NCBI GenBank assembly: GCA_021292165.1
Contig: CM037878.1
Span: forward strand, 293,928,971 to 293,992,970
Reading direction: 5' to 3'
DNA: 64,000 nt
Source of the DNA: Shinisaurus crocodilurus
Lineage: Eukaryota > Chordata > Lepidosauria > Squamata > Shinisauridae
Shown here: positions 43,311 to 53,566 of the stretch, one piece after another
Layout of the letters: every line of letters begins with the position of its first letter
How positions within the stretch are numbered: position 1 is the first letter of the stretch
Program-made: the position numbers and the translations under genes
Notes under the pieces: generated by a model
Seen by the model: the letters and a program-made list of their open reading frames with translations, nothing else
The model's database searches: none
Told to the model about the DNA's origin: nothing

Positions 43311-44155
43311 CCTCATAATGCTAGAACCCAACGGGGTCATCCCATGAAGCTGACTGGCGGGAGATTCAGGACAGATCAAAGGAATCATAGAATCATAGAA
43401 TCATAGAAAAGTAGAGTTGGAAGGGGCCTACAAGGCCATCGAGTCCAACCCCCTGCTCAATGCAGGAATCCAGGTCAAAGCATCCCTGACAGATGTCTGT
43501 CCAGCTGCACCTTGAATGCCTCCAGACTGGGAGAGCCCACCACCTCCCTAGGTAGTTGGTTCCATTGTCTTATTGCTCGGACAGCCAGGAAATTTTTCCT
43601 GATGTTTAGGTGGAATCTGGGTTCCTGTAACTTGAGCCCATTATTCCGTGTCCTGCAAACTGGGATGAACGAGAAGAGATCTTTGCCCTCCTCTGTGTGA
43701 CATCCCTTCAAATACTGGAAGAGTGCGATCATATCTCCCCTCAGTCTCCTCTTCTGAAGGCTAAACATGCCCAGTTCTTTCAGTCTCTCCTCATAGGGCC
43801 TTGTTTCCAGTCCCTTTATCATCCTTCTTCGAGCGGCACAGAGTTAAACTATGGAATTCACTTCCACTGAAGCAAGATGGCCACCAATTTGGATGGTTTT
43901 AAAAGTGGACCGGACAAATTCATGGAGGAGAAGGCTATCAAGGGCTACTAGTCCTGTGCGGCTACATGCTCCCTCCAGTATCAGAGGCAGTATGCCTGAG
44001 TGCACCAGTTGCTGGGGAAGATGGGCGGGAGGGTGCTGTTGCGCTCATGTCCTCCTTGTGGGCTTATCCCGTGGGCAGCTGGTCGGCCCCCAGAATGCTG
44101 GACTAGGTGGACTCTTGGTCTGATGCAGCCTCAGGGCTCTTCTTAACGTTCTGAT
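43311..44155 (+). mobile_element. CR1-clade LINE (subfamily 2) split by a CR1
   Basis: Before the insertion the frame reads RGHPMKLTGGRFRTDQR. After it, AGTTAAACTATGGAATTCAC resumes. The 3' part ends near GATGCAGCCTCAGGGCTCTT. Confidence 0.85.
43384..43826 (-). mobile_element. CR1 LINE 3' end nested in subfamily 2 LINE
   Basis: The tail (ATCATAGAATCATAGAATCA) is at the left. The minus-strand frame 43822-43475 encodes 115 intact residues of the ORF2 C-terminus (MIKGLETRPYEERLKELGMF onward). Confidence 0.9.
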
Positions 44156-44792
44156 GATCACAGAGGTGTTCTGGGAGGCGGAACCAGGCGTGTGGGACCA
44201 CAGGGGGTGGGAAGGGCAGGGCCCTTTGAGGGAGCAGGAGACCTCTGGCCACCGGTGGGGATGGAGGAGCAAAGGGCGCGGGCAGGGTGGTGCCAGGCTG
44301 CAAGAGCGGAGAGAAAAAGGGGCCGAGGCCAGGGGGTGGGCGGTGCCAATGGCGAGGGCAGATGCCCAACCTGGGGGAGCAGTTCAGAGGCTGGGAGAAA
44401 CTGAGGAGATGCAGGCCATGGAGAGAGGGGGGCCTGGAAGCCACTGCAAGGTCCGACTAGGCCTCGTGGTTGCGTGCGAAGCTCCTGGAATCACGCCCGG
44501 CAGTCACCGAAGCGGCACGTAGTTCCACCTGGTTTGCTATGGCCAAATCCCCCCGCCGCCGCCCATTTATGGTTATTTTGGGGGTTATATCCTTCCTCCC
44601 CGCAGATAGTCTCAAGGGGTCCCTCTCTCACACACGGCTGAGTCGGCTCTGTGGCAAGCCTGATCAACAGACCACTGAACCCAGGGCCGTCTGCGCTGAC
44701 AGGCAGCCGCGGCTCACCGGGGGCTTTGGTTCGGCCAAAGTCGCGCCTGGGTCTGTTTCCAAGATCCTTAGAGTGAGACCTCAAGTATCATG
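44156..44792. other. GC-rich unique DNA
   Basis: Open frames on both strands without known domains. Confidence 0.4.
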
Positions 44793-45018
44793 AGAGCCAG
44801 CAGCGTGGCGTAGCGGTTCAAGGGTTGGACTGGGACTGGGGAGACCCGGGTTCGAGTCCCCGCTCGGCCATGAAACTCACACTGGGTGACTTTGGGCCAG
44901 CCACTGACTCTCAGCCTAACCTACCTCACAGGGTCGTTGTGAGGATAAAATGGAGAGGAGGAGAATCATGTACACCACCTTGGGCTGTTTGGATGAAAAG
45001 GTGGGCTGCATATGTAAC
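44793..45018 (+). mobile_element. tRNA-headed SINE (type 2)
   Basis: The A-box region is GCGTGGCGTAGCGGTTCAAG and the B-box region GGGTTCGAGTCCCCGCTCGG. The body CTACCTCACAGGGTCGTTGT is followed by an AC tract at 45019-45044. Confidence 0.88.
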
Positions 45019-45044
45019 ATACACACACATACACACACACACTT

Positions 45045-46019
45045 ACGCTCTTTATAGGCCAGCAAGGTCTAAATCCTGAGTGGGAATTTCTTGGACTGGA
45101 GAAATTTGGTATGTGCAACTTCCCACCTTAGTGTGGCAGCAAAGGGAGAAGTTGCATCTGGTGAAATCTTTCCTGTAGGCGCAGGAGGGAGGCCACCCCT
45201 CCACAGGCCAGATAGGGACCTCTGAGGCCAGAGGTTCCCCACCCCTATCTAAGATTTGCTGTTAAAACATGCACCCCGAGAGTCCTTCTGCACTGCAAGT
45301 CGTAATACTGGGGTTGTTGCTTTTTTTTAAAAGGAGCCGGGCCCCTTACGACTGACAAGGGCCGAAAGGGCTAGGATTCAGTGCACAGGCCAACCCGCGT
45401 GGCTGCCTCTGTTTCCAGGCCTCCTGCCAAATACCTCCTTCTCGATTTATAAAGAAATCAGCTGGGCGGGTGTGTGTGTGTGAGAGAGAGGGCAAGAGAC
45501 TCCAGAACAGCGGCAGCATTCCACAGCCATGACCACACGAGGTCCTGGACTGGAGATCTCCTGCAAACAGAGCTTTCGCTGTAACTGCATCCCCATGCAC
45601 CGCTCCGCCAAGGGGGTGAGAAATTGGCACCCTCCTACGAAACACACACCGCCCTGCGAAAGTGACACCCGTCAGCAAAAGGCCCCGGGGAGGGGGGGGT
45701 GTATGCATGCCTGAGCTATAAACAGCCCTCATGGGCCGTTTTATTTTTTACCCAGCAGCACGCTGCGGTGGCATGCTAGCTGCTCCAAGCCATGGGCATT
45801 GCCCCCTTTGGCCCTGTGGGTCACTCCTTCCTGTAGGACTCTTGTCTGCTGCAGAGCCTAATCCAAATGGGCTGGTTCAATGTCAGTTGTTGGGGGGGGG
45901 GGGGCGGGATCTGGAGAAAGGTCATGGGGGGATACCTCTGTCACAGCTTTCGCCAACCTCGTGCAACTCCCAGCGTTCTCTGCAAGTGCCAGGATGGGGA
46001 AAGCTGAGCCATTTTTATT
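45045..46019. other. mostly unique; hAT end at 45185
   Basis: 45185-45247 ends GGCCAGAGGTTCCCCACCCC, the right end of the CAGGGGTGGGGAACC hAT group. The rest is unassigned. Confidence 0.4.
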
Positions 46020-46151
46020 TTTTAAAATTTATTATTACATTTATATGATGCCTTCCCCCCCCCCTCTTGCAAAGGTGGTGTACATGATCCTCCGCCTCTC
46101 CAGTTTATCCTCACAATAACCCTGTGAGGTAGGTTAACCCTGTGAGGTAGG

Positions 46152-46152
<1 letters not shown>
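46020..46152 (-). mobile_element. tRNA-SINE (type 2), tail half
   Basis: TTATTATTACATTTATATGA and ACAATAACCCTGTGAGGTAG. The last 20 bases are locally duplicated (CCCTGTGAGGTAGGT occurs twice). Confidence 0.75.

Positions 46153-46187
<35 letters not shown>
46153..46187. repeat. (CAT)n microsatellite
   Basis: About 11 CAT units between two SINE copies. Confidence 0.95.
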
Positions 46188-46188
<1 letters not shown>

Positions 46189-46189
46189 A

Positions 46190-46420
46190 TTGCAATTATA
46201 TCCTGCCTTTCCCCCTCTTGCAAGGAACCCAAGGCGGCTTACAAGGTTCTCCTCCTTTCCAGTTTATCCTCACAACAACCCTGTGAGGTAGGTTAACCTG
46301 ACAGTCAGTGTCTGGCCCAAAGTCTTCCAGTGAGCTTTTCATGGCCAAGTGGGGACTAGAACCTGGGTCTCCCGAGTCCCGGTCCAACCTTCAAACCACT
46401 GCAGTACGCTAGCTGCTATA
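46190..46420 (-). mobile_element. tRNA-headed SINE (type 2)
   Basis: Tail GCAATTATATCCTGCCTTTC, body CTCACAACAACCCTGTGAGG, head GTACGCTAGCTGC. Confidence 0.82.
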
Positions 46421-47109
46421 CACACAGACAGACATCCCTTTCTAAAAATGCTGCATTAAAGCAGCCCAAATTCTACCTCCTCGGTCATGCAGGCAGGCGC
46501 ACGCACAGCCACAGGACTAAAAATTGAAAGCAGGAATAGGGAAATTGATGCAGTGGGCGTGATAAGTGGTTAGCAAAGCCGGAATGCGCAAGGCGAAAGG
46601 AAGCCGCAGCACAGTCAATAAGGCCATATATTTATTACAAGTTTATATCCCTTTTGTGCCAGCGTGACGGTGATGGATTTTCCCAAGGAGACCTGGGAAC
46701 TGTAGTTCAGTGAGGATGCTGCGGGATTCGGCATTAAGAGATTCCTCTCATTCCTTCCCACCTGCACCCACAGAACTTCATTTCCCAAGATTCCTTGGGG
46801 AGAGGGAATTCCAATTAAATCAGTTTAAGCCCATGAGAGTTGGGAGCTCTTTGGGGGACTTTATAATAGGGGTCGTCGTTGTTTTTTTGGTGGTGTTCAC
46901 AAAAAACGAAAGGAACACAAAATGAGTTGGATCCAGACGACATTAGCTGAACTAAGGTCCCACTGAAAACAGTGGGATAAATTACCAACTTCACTTGGTC
47001 GCCATCTATGCCCGTTCCTGGATAGGGATAGTCTAGCCAAGGTGATCCATGCATTGGTAACCTCACGGATCGTCATCACATAACACTTCACTGGATCGTC
47101 ATCACATAA
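46421..47109. other. no recognisable feature
   Basis: Single-copy-looking. A 20-base local duplication (GGATCGTCATCACATAACAC) occurs at about 47069-47088 and 47093-47112. Confidence 0.45.
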
Positions 47110-47940
47110 CACCTGTGTTAAAAGAACTGAACTGGCTGCCTATTAGCTACTGAGCCATGTTCAGGGTTATGTTATTGTCATACAAAGCGCTAAACAACTT
47201 GGACCAGGATATCTAGCAGACCCCCTTCCCTTATATATACCCAACCGATCATTAAGATCTTCAGAGGAGGCCTTGCAACCAACAGAATGTCGCCCTGTAA
47301 TATCTCAAAGGTGGGCCTTCTCGGTGGCCACCCCCCATCCCCTGGAAGACCCTCCCCCCCCATGCCGTTTGGGAGGCAGAAAATGTGGTATGTTTTAAAC
47401 GCCTCCTGAAAACACACTTGTTCGCCGAGGTCTTCACTGGCTTGTAAATAACTGCAATTGATCATATGCTGCTCCATCTTGCTGCTTTTTGCATTGTTTT
47501 GTATTAGTATTGTTGGTTTTAAATACAGCAATACCTTGGATTGAGAGCATAATTCGTTCCGGAACCGTGCTTGTAATCCAAAACACTCTTATATCAAAGC
47601 GAGTCTCTGGAAGGCGTGAGCGGGGCTGATTTCGGCCCGCTACGCCCGCTCGAGGCGAGCGGTTACATCCCTACAACTTGTCTTGCAAGACGTTGCTTGT
47701 TTATCAAGTCAAAATTTATCAAAAAAAATTGCTTGTCTTGCAAAACGGTCTCAGACCAAGTTACTTGCAATCCAAGGTATTACTGTAGTTTTAATAGCGT
47801 ATTTTAAATACATTTGTTTTGTTGTTGCTGCTGAAATAGTTTTTAACAGTGTTTTAATATTGTATTTAAATGTGATTTTTACTGCTGGTATGTGAATTGC
47901 TTGGAGATTTTTAATAGTACTAATACTAATATTAGTCCTG
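47110..47940 (+). mobile_element. L2 LINE 3' end split by a MITE
   Basis: The frame shows CFKRLLKTHLFAEVFTGL and an AFSVATP-type signature. The AT-rich 3' part resumes after the MITE at GTTTTAATAGCGTATTTTAA. Confidence 0.8.
47526..47785. mobile_element. mariner/Tigger-like MITE, TA flanks
   Basis: The left end CAGCAATACCTTGGATT and the right end AATCCAAGGTATTACTG are inverted repeats with one mismatch. TA flanks both sides (47524-47525 and 47786-47787). No transposase. Confidence 0.82.
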
Positions 47941-48433
47941 AGCTTACTCAGTTCCCATTGATTCCAACTAACTTAGTCGAGATCCAGCCCAATATGACTG
48001 CCACAAAAGTGCAATGGACAGAGAACTTTCATGAGGACTATGGACTTCTGCAGTCATAGCTACAGGGGACCAACGCCATTCCAAATGAGCATCCAAACAT
48101 ACCCGTAAGCTCCTTTTCCTATCCTGACCATTCATGGAGGGAGAATTTGAGATTACTAAGAAATCAGACCCAAGCGTCTCTGATAGGCTTCTCTGGGTAT
48201 GGAAGGGCCAAGTTCCATGGAGACGTCTGCCTAGAGATGGACTGCCCCCCCACCACTAAATTAAACCACATCCCCCGAGATCCCACTCTGATTCCCTTGC
48301 ACAAGCAAGAACTCCCTTCCAACCATGTACCAGATACAGACACCAAGAACAATATCCAAGTCAATGCTTGCGCTAACGTAAATTGGGTCACTCACGCTAA
48401 CTTAAACCACCTCTAGTGCTGGCACAGCAGGTT
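47941..48433. other. no recognisable feature
   Basis: Frames at 48147-48416 show no domain. Confidence 0.35.
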
Positions 48434-48706
48434 TTCATTTTTGGTGGCTGCCACATAGCTGTGGAACTCCCTGCCACTTGCAAAAGCTGAAGCTCCAGTG
48501 TTTATTAGTAGCATCAGAAAAAAACAAACCCTGGTTCAGGCTTCCTTTGGGCTACCAGGGATCAGCCAATCACAAAGAAGGAGGGCAGAGGAGCACAACA
48601 TCTCAGCAAATGAAGGTTCCCAAACCTAAACTTGTAAAGAAGAATTGGCAGGCAGGAGAGGGGTTGGCTTGGCCCTGCAAATGCTCTCTCGGGACCATCC
48701 CTCCCC
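48434..48706. repeat. 273-bp repeat, copy 2
   Basis: Same orientation and length as 38708-38980, with scattered substitutions. Confidence 0.85.
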
Positions 48707-48865
48707 ACAAGCTGTATTTACTTCCCATCTTGGAAGCCCAGCTTTTTTGGTGGGGGAGGAAGGAAGCACCTTGGAAACAGTGGAACAGAGGGGGGAGTTG
48801 CAGGGCAGAATCAGGAGGTGGGGAAAGGGTTATGCACCTCTCTGCTGCCCATTTCCCCCCTGTGC

Positions 48866-49210
48866 ATTTATTTATTTATTTTTATTTTTATTTTATTATA
48901 TTTGTTAATCGCCCACCCGGCCGGCCACCCGGCCACCCTGGGCGATGTACAATTAAAACAATAGAATAAAACATTATAATTAAAACAGTATTAAAAATTC
49001 TTTTAAAATCCGAACCCACCCCATATTCCCGCCTGAAATACCATGTTTTTAATGCGCGGCGAAAGCTCGTCACGGAGGGGGCATGGCGAAGGTCACTAGG
49101 GAGGGACTTCCATAACTTGGGGGCCGCCACAGAGAAGGCCCTCTTCCTAGTCCCCATGTCCCTCTCCACCAACCATGCATCGACGTTTTGAGGCAAACAT
49201 AAGATGGGGA
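48866..49210 (-). mobile_element. L2-like LINE 3' end
   Basis: The (TTTA)n tail at 48866 is followed by CGCCCACCCGGCCGGCCACC and, on the minus strand, RKRAFSVAAPKLWKSLPSDL. Confidence 0.82.
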
Positions 49211-49327
49211 ATCCCACCTTTGCCTTGAGGTATCACCCCCCCCCCCAAGCTTGGATGTATTGATTTCTCTTACCAGCTTTTTACTGCACGCTGCTTAGAT
49301 TGTAAACTATTCCAAGACCTGAGGCAG

Positions 49328-49681
49328 CAGGGGTGTTGAACCTCAAGCCCGCGGGCCAAATAAGGCTGCTTGGGGGCTCCAGTCTGACTTTTCGGGGTCC
49401 CCCAGGAGGCCACGCCCCCTTCCCCCAGCCCCTTTCCCCCAAGCACTGATTCTTTGCTGGTTTCCAGGCTTTTGTGCCGTTTTTCCCCCCACATCCTAAA
49501 AGGTTGAAAATGCCTCTCCGCAGGCTCCATTGCTGGCAGGGAGAGCCCGAAGCTACACTAGGCTGCTATTTTGGGCCCACACCTTTTGCCCTGGGCCCCC
49601 GCCTGCCACGGAAATGTGGCCCCTGAGAGCTTCTGGGAAGCTGGACTCAGTCCTTGAGCTGAAAGAGGTTCGACGTCGCTG
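49328..49681. mobile_element. hAT non-autonomous element
   Basis: Left end CAGGGGTGTTGAACCTCAAG, right end GAAAGAGGTTCGACGTCGCTG without its last base shown. The body GGCCACGCCCCCTTCCCCCA is shared with 28661-28948. No target duplication is seen. Confidence 0.65.
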
Positions 49682-49817
49682 TCGTAAGGCAAAGGCAGGC
49701 TAGAGGCACGACTAAAGAACGCACCGCTGAGCTGCTCTTTCTGCCTCTGCTATCATGCGAGCAGGTATAGAAGATCCATGGATTGGAATTACAGGGCATG
49801 AACACTCTGGATAAACG

Positions 49818-49952
49818 CAGTGTTCTCCAACCTTGGGTCCCCAGATGTTTTTGGCCTACAACTCCCAGCATGCCCCAGCCAGCTACGCTGGCTGGGGCAT
49901 GCTGGGAGTTGTAGGCCAAAAACATCTGGGGACCCAAGGTTGGAGAACAGTG
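49818..49952. mobile_element. foldback subfamily A, best-preserved copy
   Basis: 135 bp with two 66-bp arms and a TAC centre; I count one arm mismatch (CAGTG against CACTG). GGATAAAC (49809-49816) and GGATAAAG (49953-49960) are near-identical flanks, with one extra G on the left. Confidence 0.88.
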
Positions 49953-50555
49953 GGATAAAGGGAGGTTAACTGACAGCCATGGCTGGATATATCGCTTCTT
50001 CCGGAGCGTTCACACAAACCTATGCCTGGATGCAAACAGGGCCACTCTGTTCCACTGGAAAACAACTGCTCGCCTGGTGGAAGAGAGCGATTTTCCTTCA
50101 GAGGCAGCTGAACTTTGTTATCTCCTCCTTGGAGTAATGATGACACAGTAGAGGACGGCGACGCCTGAATTTAAGGTTGATGCACAATGTCTCCAACTCT
50201 GGAGCCACATCGTTGCCTTGCGAAATTCACTTCAAGACGAGATTGGAGGCTTGGCTTGAGTGAGTCTCAGAGACAGAGAATCGGAGGCCCCACCAAGGGT
50301 GAAAGGGGCACAGCGGCGTCCACCTCGGTGGCCTCACTATCCCGGAGAGCAGACATTCCACATTTACCAAAAGAGCTAGGGAATATGCAGCACGGGGCCA
50401 AGAAATAAGAGGGGGAAAGTTGACCACGAACGAGTAGCAGAGTATACGAGAATGGTAGCTGGGTGGGTCCTCAGGACCTGAGATTTCCAATACCTTTGCA
50501 TTCTGCCCAGTGAAGAGTTCTGTGAAATTCTTAAGTTTGCATACCTAAAAACAGG
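49953..50555. other. no recognisable feature
   Basis: Single-copy-looking sequence. Confidence 0.35.
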
Positions 50556-50718
50556 GCTGTGGCTCACACTGGCTCAGCTTGTCTGAGCGTGGGAAGCTAA
50601 GCAGGGTCAGGCCTGGTTATTACTTGGATGGGAGACCCCCCTCCTCTAGTTTCCTGCATGGAGCAGGGGGTTGGACTCGATGGCCTTGTAGGCTCCCTTC
50701 CCACTCTATGATCCTACT
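50556..50718 (+). mobile_element. 5S rRNA-headed SINE with CR1-like tail
   Basis: Head GGGAAGCTAAGCAGGGTCAG and TATTACTTGGATGGGAGACC. Tail GTTGGACTCGATGGCCTTGT then CACTCTATGATCCTACT. Confidence 0.92.
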
Positions 50719-50963
50719 GTGTGCTCAGTTGGTTGAGTCAAAGAGATCCCTTCTTCCTCCATGGTGTGCCTTGCTTTAAACGACCAGTTAACCCCTTTAC
50801 AGCTTGCAAGAGCGGGGGGGAAGTTTCACATCTGGCCATTTGCCTATCTCACCAAGAGCAAATATCGCTCCTGGCTTCAGAAGGACCAGAGCTTCCCCTG
50901 CAGCTCACTGCTGGCACTTCATACAAGAGAAACCTCAGTGACAGATACTTGCCACCCCCTATG

Positions 50964-51127
50964 CAGGACCGGTGCAAGGCAGTTTGGTGCCCTAGGAAAG
51001 ATCAGATATTTAGTGCCCCCCTTCCCACTTGAGAGCACTGTATTTTTTTTCAAGGCATTTCTGGCGCCCTCTTTAGCCATGCGCCCTAGGCGGCTGCCTA
51101 GTTGGCCTAATGGTAGCACCGGCCCTG
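50964..51127 (-). mobile_element. 164-bp hAT MITE with perfect target duplication
   Basis: Opposite orientation to 25367-25531. It starts CAGGACCGGTGCAAGGCAGT and ends GTAGCACCGGCCCTG. CCCCTATG flanks both sides (50956-50963 and 51128-51135). Confidence 0.93.
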
Positions 51128-51339
51128 CCCCTATGTACAGTTCACAGCTGGGGAGCAGGGGAGCGGGTGTCTGGACTCAGGAAGGGAAGATGTGGTGTGG
51201 CCTGCCACATTTTAATTCCCCAGGCGAAGAATCCACTTTCAAAACCCACCCTCCCACTGGAGAAAGAAGAGCCCATAGATTGGACGGAAGCCTGGTTGGC
51301 AAAAGCCTGCAACTTTCAGAGTCTTCCTAGACTCCAGAG

Positions 51340-51640
51340 CCTCTCTTCGGTCGGTGTTCTCCGCGTGCAGAAGAAGCTGCATTGCAGCGCGCCGACCAGC
51401 CGCTCTGCCTGCGGCGGGGACGACAACACGGCTGGCACCAGTTCCGACCCATCCCGAGCGCGGGAGGATTCTCTAAGGCGGCAGCAGCCCCGCGATGCGC
51501 GGCCGGCAAAATGCACTCTCGGAAGGAAGGAACGCGGCGGCGCCGATGAAGTTAACCAACCATGCGCGGCGCTCCCGGGAGCTGAAATCGCCGGCAATCT
51601 TTTTAAAAGAGCACGGCGAAGACGCCTGGCTGGCAGCCGG
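51340..51640. promoter_or_regulatory. CpG-rich block
   Basis: Frequent CpG (CAGCGCGCCGACCAGCCGCT, GCGATGCGCGGCCGGC). It lies about 500 bases downstream of the candidate exon on the minus strand and may be part of the same island or its first intron. Confidence 0.4.
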
Positions 51641-52033
51641 AGGAAGAGGCTCTCCTTTTGACAGGCAGAAACAACAGATCCCCACCCCTCCCTTGTCCCA
51701 CAAGAGGGCAGAGAGAAGGCAGAGTGAGTGAGAAAAAGACGGAAGGAAGGCAAGAGGAGAAAAGAAAAGGGGAAACAACAGGAGAGCGGGAGAGAGACGC
51801 GGGGGGCATGCATCGCACAGGGTAAGAAATGCGTGGTCAAAAGCTATTTCACTTACAGAAATTGGAAGGAAAGAAAGGAATATTATTGACATCTTACAAA
51901 GTAAAAGAAGTCCTGACGGAAATATACCATACAGCGCAAAGAGAGAACGGAAAGGGAAATACATTTCAAAGTACTGACTGATGATGAAGGAGAAGACAAG
52001 AAGAAACCAGCACCATCTGGGACCACATTCAGA

Positions 52034-52035
<2 letters not shown>

Positions 52036-52069
<34 letters not shown>
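52036..52069. repeat. (AC)n microsatellite
   Basis: About 17 AC units, within the putative first intron next to the candidate exon. Confidence 0.95.
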
Positions 52070-52071
<2 letters not shown>

Positions 52072-52104
52072 AACAACAATAAAAGGGCAAAAAGAGCGCC
52101 CTAC

Positions 52105-52218
52105 CTGTAGCGTCTCCACGCAGGGGGCTGCGTCGCCGCCGGCCTTCAGGAACACCTGCTGGCCCCGTCTGAAAAATTGAACGGCAGCAATGAATATGTG
52201 GTGCAGGATCAGGACCAT
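52105..52218 (-). CDS. candidate first coding exon of an unidentified gene
   Basis: On the minus strand an ATG at 52218-52216 opens 38 codons that end exactly at a strong donor (CAG|GTAGGG, intron begins at 52104), phase 0. The context AGCGATGG is a fair Kozak site, with a purine at -3 and G at +4. The product starts MVLILHHIFIAAVQFFRRGQ: a hydrophobic stretch at residues 2-16, then RRGQQ, then a Gly/Ala-rich part ending in CVETLQ. This suits an N-terminal membrane anchor with a basic stop. The surrounding 52090-52560 is strongly CpG-rich, as vertebrate promoters often are. The frame stays open upstream to about 52581, so an earlier start is possible. I do not recognise the family. No later exon was identified at lower coordinates. 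Confidence 0.5.
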
Positions 52219-52570
52219 CGCTTCTCCCCTGCCGCGCCGCCCTGGCCGCATCGAGCAGCGGCGCTCCGTGATCCGGCGCTGCCGCGCGAGCCTTTCGCAG
52301 GCAGGCAGGCAGGCAGGCACGCGTCCGCCCGCCCCGCCGCTGCCGTGCAGACTTGGCTTGTCATGCACACCTGCCGCCGAGAGAGCGGCTGGGCATCGCT
52401 CCCTCGCTGTCGGAGGGAGGGAGGGAGGGAGGGAGGGAGAAGGACGATGTACAGCGCTGCTGCACCCAGCAGAGGGGCTCCCCTGGGTCCGACGAAGCAC
52501 CTGGAGAGCGCGAGGCGAGGCTCCATCTCCCCAGCACTGAAAAGCCAAAGGAGGTTTTGTGGAGCGGGCC
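52219..52570 (-). promoter_or_regulatory. CpG-rich putative 5' region of the candidate exon
   Basis: High CpG density, a (GCAG)n run at 52297-52317 and a (GGGA)n run at 52415-52440. No TATA box is evident. The role as promoter or 5' untranslated region is inferred from position only. Confidence 0.4.
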
Positions 52571-52698
52571 AGGGCGCGCATCCCTCTCTGCGCGTTTGGA
52601 CGGAAAGAAGTCCTACAGCTCCCAGCATTCCCCGGCCGGGGAATGCTGGGAGTTGTAGGACTTCTTTCCGTCCAAACGCGCAGAGGGATGCGCGCCCT
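52571..52698. mobile_element. near-perfect palindrome, foldback subfamily C
   Basis: Arms of about 62 bases meet at CCCCGGCCGGGG. The left arm has CTGCGCGTTTGGACGGAAAG and the right arm its complement, with one substitution and a 2-base length difference. The inner part (TCCTACAGCTCCCAGCATTC) is the foldback core, and the outer part is GC-rich local sequence. Confidence 0.88.
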
Positions 52699-52720
52699 TG
52701 GAGAGGTAGAATCCTGGAAC

Positions 52721-52881
52721 CAGGGCCGGTGCTACCATTAGGCCAAGCGGCTGCCTAGGGCGCCGGGCTAAAGGGGGCACCAGGAGCATAGGGCTGGAGG
52801 GAGGGAGGGCTCAAGTGGGAAGAGGGGGGCGCTAAATATCTGATCTTGCCTAGGGCACCAAACTGCCTTGCACCGACCCTG
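52721..52881 (+). mobile_element. 161-bp hAT MITE with perfect target duplication
   Basis: CAGGGCCGGTGCTACCATTA to TTGCACCGACCCTG. CCTGGAAC flanks both sides (52713-52720 and 52882-52889). Confidence 0.93.
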
Positions 52882-53006
52882 CCTGGAACAGGCTCCCCGG
52901 AGCAGCTGTGGGAGCAAAGAACTCGTGAGCGCACATGGGCAGCAGGAGAATTCCCACGCGGAACACCAATTCCCCCGGTAACCCCAGGTATATTTGACCA
53001 TATTTA

Positions 53007-53158
53007 ATAGAGTTGGAAGGGGCCAACAAGGCCAACCATCGAGTCCAACCCCCTGCGCAGTGCAGGAGACTAGAGGAGGGGGTCTCCCATCCAAGTCATC
53101 ACCAGGCCTGACCCTGCTTAGCTTTCCACGCTCAGACCAGCTGAGCCAGCGTGAGCTA
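53007..53158 (-). mobile_element. 5S rRNA-headed SINE with CR1-like tail
   Basis: The tail is at the left (AGAGTTGGAAGGGGCCAACA); the plus strand then reads GGTCTCCCATCCAAGTCATC and CTGACCCTGCTTAGCTTTCC. The tail contains a small AACC insertion. Confidence 0.9.
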
Positions 53159-53180
53159 CGGGCCTGTATCATACACCTGG

Positions 53181-53250
53181 AACAGCTTCCCCCAACCTGG
53201 TAGCCTCCAGATGTGTCGGACTGCAACTCCCATCATTCCCAGCCAGCTGG
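53181..53250. mobile_element. foldback subfamily B, left half
   Basis: CAGCTTCCCCCAACCTGGTA and TCGGACTGCAACTCCCATCA. Confidence 0.6.
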
Positions 53251-53566
53251 AACGCTTCCAGATGGAGGGGTTGCTACTAGCACTACCGATCCAAATGCTT
53301 TGTGCGGCAGGTCTGCAGTTTCCTCCTAAACAGGTTTGGTTGGGGGGGGGGGGGTTTGCAGTAAGATAAAGGCATCTTCTCCATGAGAAAAAGCTAAAGG
53401 GAGGGACTGCTGGAGCCTCTTAGTTTCAGCAGAAGGTTGCATCAGACCAAAGGGCCATCAAGTCCAGCATCCAGTTTCAATAAAAAGATGAGCGACGGCG
53501 ACACAGGATATAACAGCAGTTCGCAACTTTTTTGGGCTGGTGGGAAGATTTGGAATGTTGAGAGCG

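Noticed and set aside
50556..50718. 5S rRNA gene
   Set aside because: Only the internal promoter region of 5S is present and it is fused to a CR1-like tail, so it is a SINE.
51883..52581. 232-codon minus-strand frame as a complete gene
   Set aside because: Its C-terminal half translates a CA microsatellite and the putative intron; only the 38-codon exon portion is plausible.
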